Positions 1 through 5,109 of a stretch of 5,109 nucleotides of DNA are shown here, one piece after another. Within the stretch, counting starts at the first letter, position 1; each line of letters starts with the position of its first letter. The translations under genes and the position numbers were made by a program. The notes under the pieces are model-generated. The model saw only the letters and a program-made list of their open reading frames with translations, was not told the origin of the DNA and made no database searches. Source of the stretch: Methanosarcinales archaeon (lineage in GTDB: Archaea; Halobacteriota; Methanosarcinia; Methanosarcinales; Methanogasteraceae); contig DTYY01000039.1 of assembly GCA_012961645.1 (NCBI GenBank), positions 1 through 5,109 on the forward strand. The letters are read 5' to 3'.

Positions 1-2669
1 ATCTGTGACAGCTGCTCCCCATCTGCCCACATGATATCAGAAGCCATCCAGTACATCGCAACGTTCTCAGGAATCCTGCCGTGTTCTTCCTCGTATTTTC
101 TGATCACACCGTCTGCAAGCCGTTCCCCGATCCTCCATGCAGCTTTCGTTGGTATCTTGAACGGATCAAGCGAGTAGAAGTTTCTTCCTGTCGGGAGAAT
201 CTCCGGTTTTCCCCTTGTTATGAGCCCTGAGGGTCCTGGCTCGATATAACCAACATCAAATCCGTGGAGCAATGCCCCGATTTCATCGGATGCATCGATC
301 CGGGATGAGATGTCATAAATCCTGTCCCTCAACTGCGAGATTGCAGATTCGCCCGCATTCTTCAGCAGGTTCCCGAGCACGTTTCCTGCAATCTCGAGGG
401 CGGAAGACTCTTCATCTTCCAGGAATCCGCGTATCAATTCCTTTCCAAGCGCGTCAACCTCTGACAGGACCTCAACCGGAGCGTCTGATATCTCGACATC
501 CAGTTCCATCAGGCCAAATACCACTTTCCTGATTTCTGAATCGTACCTGAGTATCGAATTGATCAATTCTACTTTCCTGTCACCTTTCGGGATCTCACCG
601 AATATGTGCATCCCATCCGGAATCTGGCTGTTGTATATCCGGGTTATCGCCTCATGTGCGGCATCAACGATTCCATCAAACGTTACTCCAGCTTCCACCA
701 GTTTTTCAAGTTGTATCTCTTCTGAGAGTTTTGTACTGACAAGGAGACCCTCGATGACATGCTCTGCAGCATGTGCCCTCGCCTTATCCGTCTCCTTTGT
801 CTTGTTATACTCTGCGATCTGGTCTTCCAGTTCCTTTAACTCGCCATAAAGACCGCTTTCGGTCATAACGGTCTGTGCATGATCGATCAGGGTGGCATAG
901 CTCCGTCTCTTTGCGATCGTGCCCTCTGGAGGATTATCAGAGTTGTAGATGTACAGATGCGGGATGTTTCCGATAGCAATATCGGGGCAGCAACTATCAG
1001 AGAGCGCAACCGACTTTCCTGGCAGAAATTCAAGGTTTCCGTGCGTTCCGACATGCACGATCACATCAGCACCAAAATCGTCCTCGAGATACCGATACGT
1101 AGCCATGTACTGATGCGGCGGCGGAATCTCTGGGTCGTGCAGAATCTTGCATACCTCTCCATCGCACCTTGATCCGGCACACCCCCGCTTTGGCTGGATG
1201 CATACCACAGCATTTCCGTAGGTTACGCCGGTTACAGCGATCTTGCCATCGTAGACCATCGCAGCAGGAACACCGTCCATTGCCTCGCCAGGAGGACTTC
1301 CCCATACCTCACACATCCGTGTCCTGACATCGGACTTAAGCGTGCCGAACCATTGTTCATACTCCTCCTTCTCAACCATCGCAAGAACTCCGCCATTGTC
1401 CACGATCTCATCGATCGTGGTCCAGCGAAACTCTGCGATTGCCTTGCGTTCCATGATCGTCTCGATCAGGTCCTTTCCGCTTTCAGGCGGATCAACCGAA
1501 TACCCGCGCTCTTTCATGCAGGAAAGTATCCTTGATACACTCTCAAGCGTATCGAGATGAGCACCAGCACCGATGGTCGCTTCCAGGCTTGCGCATGGGC
1601 TGTTGTGCAGAATAAATGCAATTTTTCGCTTCTCTTCTGGTTTTTCCTTAAGTGTGATCCATTTGCTGATCCGGTTCACAACCTTTCTCACCCGATCCTC
1701 GATTATGGTGTGCCGCTCAAACTCAGTCCCATGCTCCTCCTCAGATGTTGCAACCCCGATTATTATCGGTTCGATCACACCCTCAAACTCGGGCATCGCA
1801 ACACTCCAGCCGATCTCGGTGCTGCTAAGCCCGAGGACATCTGCCTCCCACTCTTCTTCTGTTGCATGGTATGACATGAGTGGATGAAAGACAGGGACGT
1901 CGAGCCTTTGCAGCACGTCAACAGATCCTGCATCATCGTCTCCGAGGTTGAATACCGACTGGAGGTTTATGAGCGCATCGATCCTGCCCATGAAGAACTC
2001 CTCGATGACCTCCCGGTCAGGTCTGGAACCAAGCTCGGCATCACCGATCCCGTGACAGAATACCGGAATTACATTATAATCATTCTCAAGTTCGCTGATC
2101 AGTGAATTTGCGATCTCAAGGTCTCCATTTTCACGGTATCTCCGATTGAAGAGGATGCCTACGGTATTAGTATGCTTCGACTCTCCAGGTCTGTACCACT
2201 GCAGATACTCCTCGATTTTATCAAACGCGCGGTCTGCACGAGGGTGGTGCACGCCCTGCCACATCATCTCTTCTGGCGGGGCATATTCGTAATCCAGACC
2301 CAGAACTTCGTTTCCTATGTATTTGAGCATGTTTTTTACATTTGCAAGCCCGCCATAGACATAGTAGGCATTGACCGTCGCTGTGATCTTCAATGGAACG
2401 TTTGAAAGCTGCCAGAACGATGGATCGTAGCCAAAAGAGATTACCGGAACGTTATGATCCAGTTTTCCGATGATATCATCCCAGACCGCATCGTTTGTGG
2501 GGCGGAGAATTATGACATCTGCATGCTCAAACGACTCTATACATCGCCTTCGCTTCTCCTCATCCTCAAGGTCTCGCGCAGACCATGCACGAAGCTCCAT
2601 TCCAAGTTCTGCAGACGCCTCTGCAAGGAGCGATATGTCGCTGCCCCATGTTATCGATGTTATCTTCAT
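1..2669 (-). CDS. cobN: CobN-like large subunit of a class-I metal chelatase (cobaltochelatase family), C-terminus beyond window
   Basis: Partial gene: 889 complete codons from the ATG at 2669 to the left edge, with no stop. Family CobN/BchH/ChlH proteins are about 1200-1300 residues and bind the tetrapyrrole and metal in ATP-dependent cytoplasmic chelatases. Seen in the translation: an N-terminus starting MKITSITWGSD; HNSPCASLEATIGAGAHLDT from residue 355, matching the family's HNxP...LD block; a Cys-rich stretch with C490, C497, C502 and C507; HVGTHGNLEFLPGK at 539-552, matching the family's GTHGxLEWLPGK signature with H543; HLYIYNSDNPPEGTIAKRRS at 571-590; YIEPGPSG from 808; and PTGRNFYSLDP ending at 836. 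These blocks occur in the usual order. The ATG lies one base past the upstream ATPase stop, with a weak GGTG before it, so translational coupling is likely. The cobalt assignment is by family: HmbR-like binding to another metal or tetrapyrrole cannot be excluded. ChlH/BchH is less likely, since the Cys-rich block and HNSPCAS form look like archaeal CobN. No frameshift is seen. Confidence 0.93.
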   Translation of the reverse strand, partial: MKITSITWGSDISLLAEASAELGMELRAWSARDLEDEEKRRRCIESFEHADVIILRPTNDAVWDDIIGKLDHNVPVISFGYDPSFWQLSNVPLKITATVNAYYVYGGLANVKNMLKYIGNEVLGLDYEYAPPEEMMWQGVHHPRADRAFDKIEEYLQWYRPGESKHTNTVGILFNRRYRENGDLEIANSLISELENDYNVIPVFCHGIGDAELGSRPDREVIEEFFMGRIDALINLQSVFNLGDDDAGSVDVLQRLDVPVFHPLMSYHATEEEWEADVLGLSSTEIGWSVAMPEFEGVIEPIIIGVATSEEEHGTEFERHTIIEDRVRKVVNRISKWITLKEKPEEKRKIAFILHNSPCASLEATIGAGAHLDTLESVSRILSCMKERGYSVDPPESGKDLIETIMERKAIAEFRWTTIDEIVDNGGVLAMVEKEEYEQWFGTLKSDVRTRMCEVWGSPPGEAMDGVPAAMVYDGKIAVTGVTYGNAVVCIQPKRGCAGSRCDGEVCKILHDPEIPPPHQYMATYRYLEDDFGADVIVHVGTHGNLEFLPGKSVALSDSCCPDIAIGNIPHLYIYNSDNPPEGTIAKRRSYATLIDHAQTVMTESGLYGELKELEDQIAEYNKTKETDKARAHAAEHVIEGLLVSTKLSEEIQLEKLVEAGVTFDGIVDAAHEAITRIYNSQIPDGMHIFGEIPKGDRKVELINSILRYDSEIRKVVFGLMELDVEISDAPVEVLSEVDALGKELIRGFLEDEESSALEIAGNVLGNLLKNAGESAISQLRDRIYDISSRIDASDEIGALLHGFDVGYIEPGPSGLITRGKPEILPTGRNFYSLDPFKIPTKAAWRIGERLADGVIRKYEEEHGRIPENVAMYWMASDIMWADGEQLSQ

Positions 2670-2670
2670 A

Positions 2671-4761
2671 TCAGCACCACATCGAATGGATGTCCACAAG
2701 CATCTCCTGCTCGTATGAAACGATGTTCTGAACAGTCCCGGATGAGAGATCGTCAACCGAATAATACCGCCCGCAAGCCCGCTCTGCGATATCCCTGCAG
2801 TATCCAAGCTGCATCTTCACAAACGATCTGCCAGCAGATTCGGTGTCGAGAACAACCAGATGAATTCCTGCAGATCGCGCCTCTTCTGCGATATTCCACA
2901 GTTCTTCTCTGATTCCGAGATCACCATCCACCAGAGGGACGTTTGCCCGTCCGTCAGATATCAGAATCATTATCGGAATCGTCTCCTCACATCTCCTCAA
3001 CTCTGCAAGGAGAAGATTGAGTCCAGAGTTGAGACCTGCGGAGAGAGGTGTCTTACCGCCTGTTGGAAGTTCGCGCAACCGATCGAATGCGAGATCAACG
3101 CTTCGTGAGAGCGGAAGCAGCACATCTGCTCCGCTGCCGCGGAACGCAACCATCCCGATCTTGTCGCGCTGCTGGTACGAATCCATGAGTAGTGAGAGAA
3201 GAGCGCCCTTCGCGCTCTCCATCCGGTTGGAGGCACCCATTGAGCCGCTTGCATCCACCACAAAGAGGGTTGCTGTGGAGACCTTCCCGACCCTGATCTT
3301 CTCCCTGATATCCTGATCCAGAACGCTTATGACGGAACCCGTATCACTGCAACGATCCTTCTGGTGCGGCGCAGCAGCACGGATGGTGGCATCAACAGCG
3401 ATATCGGTTGGTCTGCCATGCGGCATGGTGTGGCGCGCGTACCTGCCGCGGTTCCACTGTGCAAGCGTCGGGATTCTTCTGCCTGATGTCTTTCGGCGGT
3501 ATGTCCGATCCTGCTTCTCCTTCGGTCTCACGATGCTTGCATCAATCGGACTCCCGATCTCAAAGACCGATTCTTGCTGCTGTGACTGCTGCCTCTCGCC
3601 GCTGCCATCTGGTGGTTCTTGCGGTTCCTGTGACTCTTGCTGGCTCTGCTCATGCTCATGATTGTGTTCATGATCGTGTTTATGTTCGTTCTGCTCTTTC
3701 TGCTCCTGAGGATTCTGCTGCTCTTTCTCTTTTTCTTCCATCATGCGGTCGAGTTTTTCGGTATCAAGCTGCGGGGGCTCGAATGGTTTCCTGCGCATCC
3801 GGTGTGGGAGCGCAAGTTCCATCGCCTCCTTGACATCCTCAAGCGTGACATCGGTGCGACCATCGAGCGCTGCAATCGTCTTTGCGGTTCTTGTTATCAC
3901 GATCTCTGCCCGGTGTGTCCTGACACCGAGTTCGATGCACATCTCTGCGGTCGTCTTCAGGAGATCGTCGCTGATCCGGGCGTCCGGGAGGAGCGCCTTT
4001 GCTCTCACAATCCGTTCGGCAAGTTCCCTCTGCTGATCATCGTAGCTCTTCCTGAACCCATCAGGATCGTTATCAAATCCCTCTGCAACCTTCACGATCG
4101 CAACACGTTCGTTTACATCATCTATGCTCTCGACATTCGCCTGCAACCCGAACCGGTCCAGCAGCTGCGGTCTGAGTTCACCTTCCTCCGGATTCATCGT
4201 TCCAACGAGGATGAATCTGGAAGGGTGGCTGACGCTGATCCCCTCCCGCTCGACCGTATTCACAGCCATTGCAGCCGAATCGAGGAGAACGTCCGCGACG
4301 TGATCGTCCATCAGGTTCACCTCATCGATGTACAGTATGCCGCGGTTTGCAGCGGCAAGGATGCCTGGCTCGAGGGCTCTGATCCCCTCTTTGATCGCTC
4401 TTTCGATGTTTAAGGTGCCAACGACCCGATCCTCTGTGCACCCGAGCGGTAGATCGATGACCCTGGTCTTCCTGGTCATGGTCTCGAGCTCTCCGCCATT
4501 CATTGCATTATCGTAACAGATATCGCACATCTCATCAGGATCGTGTGGATTGCAGTTGAATGGGCAGTTCTTCGCAACATCGATCTCGGGCAGTAATTCT
4601 GCAAGCGCCCGAACCGCTGTTGATTTCGCTGTTCCCTTCTCTCCTCTGATCAGGACGCCTCCGATTCTTGGGTTGATTGCGTTTAAGATCAGTGCCTTTT
4701 TCATATTCTCCTGACCCACGATTGCGGTAAAAGAGAGTATCTGTCTCCTTGTATTGTGCAT
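2671..4761 (-). CDS. Fused I/D-type chelatase ATPase: AAA+ domain, His-rich linker, VWA domain (magnesium/cobalt chelatase family)
   Basis: A complete 696-residue protein, close to the length of ChlD-type subunits. It is the ATPase partner of the large chelatase subunit encoded just downstream. The AAA+ domain (about 10-320) has Walker [10 protein letters not shown] at 40-48, Walker [11 protein letters not shown] at 141-151 (D146, E147), a sensor-1 region [20 protein letters not shown] at 186-205, and a sensor-2-like GVRTHRAE at 279-286. Four cysteines, C66, C70, C79 and C82, sit in an insert after Walker A. The linker (about 337-399) is rich in Glu, Gln and His, with a His tract at 360-371. 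The VWA domain (about 494-690) has MIDAS residues DASGSM at 503-508, T571 and D603 (ISDGRAN). BchD/ChlD AAA+ domains are often degenerate, but this one looks catalytically complete, so one chain may serve both the I and D roles. The start is well supported: a strong SD lies 6 nt upstream and an in-frame TAA sits five codons before it. The metal cannot be told from this subunit alone; the cobN neighbour favours cobalt. Confidence 0.95.
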   Translation of the reverse strand: MHNTRRQILSFTAIVGQENMKKALILNAINPRIGGVLIRGEKGTAKSTAVRALAELLPEIDVAKNCPFNCNPHDPDEMCDICYDNAMNGGELETMTRKTRVIDLPLGCTEDRVVGTLNIERAIKEGIRALEPGILAAANRGILYIDEVNLMDDHVADVLLDSAAMAVNTVEREGISVSHPSRFILVGTMNPEEGELRPQLLDRFGLQANVESIDDVNERVAIVKVAEGFDNDPDGFRKSYDDQQRELAERIVRAKALLPDARISDDLLKTTAEMCIELGVRTHRAEIVITRTAKTIAALDGRTDVTLEDVKEAMELALPHRMRRKPFEPPQLDTEKLDRMMEEKEKEQQNPQEQKEQNEHKHDHEHNHEHEQSQQESQEPQEPPDGSGERQQSQQQESVFEIGSPIDASIVRPKEKQDRTYRRKTSGRRIPTLAQWNRGRYARHTMPHGRPTDIAVDATIRAAAPHQKDRCSDTGSVISVLDQDIREKIRVGKVSTATLFVVDASGSMGASNRMESAKGALLSLLMDSYQQRDKIGMVAFRGSGADVLLPLSRSVDLAFDRLRELPTGGKTPLSAGLNSGLNLLLAELRRCEETIPIMILISDGRANVPLVDGDLGIREELWNIAEEARSAGIHLVVLDTESAGRSFVKMQLGYCRDIAERACGRYYSVDDLSSGTVQNIVSYEQEMLVDIHSMWC
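2675..2678 (-). promoter_or_regulatory. Weak ribosome binding site of cobN inside the end of the upstream gene
   Basis: On the minus strand GGTG ends 5 nt before the cobN ATG, and it overlaps the last codons (Met-Trp-Cys) of the ATPase gene. The stop TGA (2673-2671), one T, and the ATG (2669-2667) follow directly. The short GGTG match together with the 1-nt gap suggests that cobN is translated mainly by ribosomes terminating on the upstream gene. This is an inference from layout. Confidence 0.5.
3649..3684 (-). other. Histidine-rich tract of the ATPase linker
   Basis: Codons 360-371 of the chelatase ATPase encode [12 protein letters not shown], with a histidine at nearly every second position alternating with acidic or polar residues. 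At the DNA level this is an imperfect tandem repeat of CAT/CAC-GAN units. It sits in the middle of the Gln/Glu-rich linker (about 3565-3753) that joins the AAA+ and VWA domains. Such tracts bind divalent metals in other metal-delivery proteins, for instance the His-rich segments of HypB and CobW-type GTPases. Here metal binding is inferred only. Confidence 0.8.
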
Positions 4762-4767
4762 CTGGTT

Positions 4768-4775
4768 ATCTCCTT
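4768..4775 (-). promoter_or_regulatory. Ribosome binding site of the chelatase ATPase gene
   Basis: On the minus strand this reads AAGGAGAT, followed by AACCAG and then the ATG at 4761. It matches the anti-SD core GGAG at a normal distance and fixes the start codon. A second AAGGAGA lies just inside the gene (codons 4-6), but no start codon follows at a suitable spacing. Confidence 0.85.
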
Positions 4776-4781
4776 AATTCT

Positions 4782-4809
4782 ATGAAATCAATTCCATTTG
4801 TTATTTCAT
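4782..4809 (-). repeat. Inverted repeat in the predicted operon leader
   Basis: ATGAAAT (4782-4788) and ATTTCAT (4803-4809) form a perfect 7-bp inverted repeat with a 14-base spacer, between the predicted transcription start and the SD. As an RNA hairpin it would be weak because the stem is AT-rich. As DNA its arm spacing (centre to centre 21 bases, about two helical turns) would suit a dimeric repressor. No particular regulator can be named. A cobalamin riboswitch was looked for in the leader and not seen; the leader is too short for one. Confidence 0.3.
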
Positions 4810-4856
4810 GTTGTTTTTCATCGCATTATCGACTGTAAACGTAACAGGAGTGATCC

Positions 4857-5026
4857 CTATTTAAGATTTCGTATTATGATTATGAAAACTATTCTGCTAT
4901 ACCACTGAGGAGATTTTTTGATTTCTTCTGGTAACTCGCCATCCCCATAAGCGCATACATTTCGTGCTGTTGCACATCCGTCTGACCATTACATTTTTGG
5001 CGGAAAAGCCTCATGAAACCGCAGTA
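4857..5026 (-). pseudogene. Possible decayed 3' end of a TnpB-type (IS200/IS605 family) gene
   Basis: On the minus strand one frame reads YCGFMRLFRQKCNGQTDVQQ from 5026 to 4967. A shift of frame then gives ARNVCAYGDGELPEEIKKSP and further residues to a TAG at 4857-4859. Joined, this resembles the C-terminal zinc-ribbon and last RuvC part of TnpB proteins: a CGF...F.C..CG pattern followed by a D(V/R)NAARN(I/V) motif near the end. Base changes equivalent to a net loss of one base between GATGTG and GCACGAAAT would restore a DVNAARNV-like reading. No TnpB-like sequence is visible upstream of 5026, where the same frame soon meets a stop, so only a fragment could remain. The match is by eye and short. 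The alternative is chance resemblance in spacer DNA. An unbroken 41-codon frame (5014-4889) starting at an ATG without an SD is the only other reading here. Confidence 0.33.
4858..4871 (-). promoter_or_regulatory. Predicted archaeal BRE/TATA promoter of the chelatase operon
   Basis: The minus strand reads CGAAAT followed by CTTAAATA: a purine/A-rich BRE-like hexamer directly upstream of a TATA-like box. Archaeal transcription usually starts about 25 bases downstream of the TATA centre, which would put the start near 4835-4840 and give a leader of roughly 75 nt before the ATG at 4761. It is the best BRE/TATA candidate in the 348 bases upstream of the operon. No -35/-10 bacterial promoter was apparent. 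The position is predicted by eye only. Confidence 0.5.
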
Positions 5027-5063
5027 ATGAAGATTATATTACGTAAATTAGAAGTATTCATGG

Positions 5064-5075
5064 TTTAAAGATTTC
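5064..5075 (-). promoter_or_regulatory. Second BRE/TATA-like element upstream
   Basis: The minus strand reads GAAATCTTTAAA, almost the same as the GAAATCTTAAA core of the predicted operon promoter about 204 bases away. It would direct transcription leftward from near 5040, through the possible TnpB relic and into the operon. It could be an upstream promoter, the remains of a duplicated or element-borne promoter, or a chance A/T-rich match. Confidence 0.2.
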
Positions 5076-5109
5076 AGAACAATTATTTTTGTGATAAACC
5101 GTAACTCCG

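Larger units (their letters stand above)
4762..5109. other. AT-rich intergenic region without an intact gene
   Basis: This 348-base stretch is visibly richer in A and T than the coding part and has no convincing gene in any frame; the longest frames are about 40 codons and lack ribosome binding sites. It holds the operon promoter, leader inverted repeat and SD described separately, and the possible TnpB relic. The far right part (about 5027-5109) shows only a palindromic TTACGTAA at 5039-5046, the second TATA-like element, and an inverted repeat GGTTTA/TAAACC (5062-5067 and 5095-5100). No gene start or end is visible at the right edge. Confidence 0.75.

Noticed and set aside
2454..2912. A 152-codon plus-strand open frame across the junction of the two genes
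   Set aside because: It overlaps the end of the VWA domain and the start of cobN on the opposite strand, both well-supported coding sequence. No ribosome binding site or family resemblance was seen.
3637..4413. A 258-codon plus-strand open frame opposite the ATPase gene
   Set aside because: It lies wholly antisense to the AAA+ domain and linker, has no recognisable protein family features, and its leucine/valine/phenylalanine-rich start is just the complement of the Glu/Gln/His-rich linker codons. It is a shadow frame.
4776..4831. Very short upstream frames in the leader (such as ATG-AAA-TAA and ATG-CGA-TGA on the minus strand)
   Set aside because: They lack SD sequences, and frames this short are expected by chance in AT-rich DNA.
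4762..4840. Cobalamin riboswitch in the operon leader
   Set aside because: The predicted leader is only about 75 nt, too short, and no B12-box-like conserved sequence was seen.
4911..4920. T-run on the plus strand (six T) as a terminator
   Set aside because: No plus-strand gene precedes it and it has no stem. A run of this length is common in AT-rich spacer.
4889..5014. A 41-codon minus-strand frame starting MRLFRQKCNG
   Set aside because: No SD precedes the ATG and the frame overlaps the better explanation as a decayed TnpB fragment, so it is not called as a gene.
5039..5046. Perfect 8-base palindrome TTACGTAA
   Set aside because: It is short, a single copy, and far from the predicted promoter. 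Chance is sufficient as an explanation.

Overview
The window looks like part of an archaeal chromosome, most likely a methanogen-like or ANME/Syntrophoarchaeum-like lineage of the Euryarchaeota (Halobacteriota). This rests on three things: the archaeal style of both large proteins, a BRE/TATA-type promoter instead of -35/-10 boxes, and the pairing of a CobN-type large chelatase subunit with a BchI/ChlD-type ATPase. The lineage is an inference from protein style only.

The layout is simple. Nearly everything from 4761 down to 1 is one two-gene operon on the minus strand. First comes a 696-residue chelatase ATPase (2671-4761) that joins an intact MgChl-type AAA+ domain, a charged Gln/Glu/His-rich linker and a C-terminal VWA domain with a complete MIDAS. 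Its stop codon is followed, after one base, by the ATG of a CobN-like large subunit. That subunit stays open for 889 codons to the left edge, so its C-terminus (roughly 350 residues, judging by usual family length) lies outside the window. Large-subunit chelatases bind the tetrapyrrole and the metal, while the AAA+/VWA partner supplies ATP-driven motor and coupling functions. The two products together therefore look like a complete class-I metal chelatase, presumably inserting cobalt (possibly another metal) into a corrinoid or other tetrapyrrole.

The remaining 348 bases (4762-5109) are AT-rich and hold no intact gene. They contain a good SD sequence and a BRE/TATA promoter for the operon, a small inverted repeat in the predicted leader, a second TATA-like element repeating the first one's core, and what may be the decayed 3' end of a TnpB-type (IS200/IS605 family) gene on the same strand. 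The TnpB reading is tentative.

I see no tRNA, rRNA, CRISPR array or intact mobile element. I do not see a wholly new system. The points most worth a second look are the histidine-rich linker inside a metal chelatase motor, the cysteine clusters in both subunits, the unclear role of a CobN-type chelatase in a presumably anaerobic archaeon, and the possible transposon relic abutting the operon promoter.
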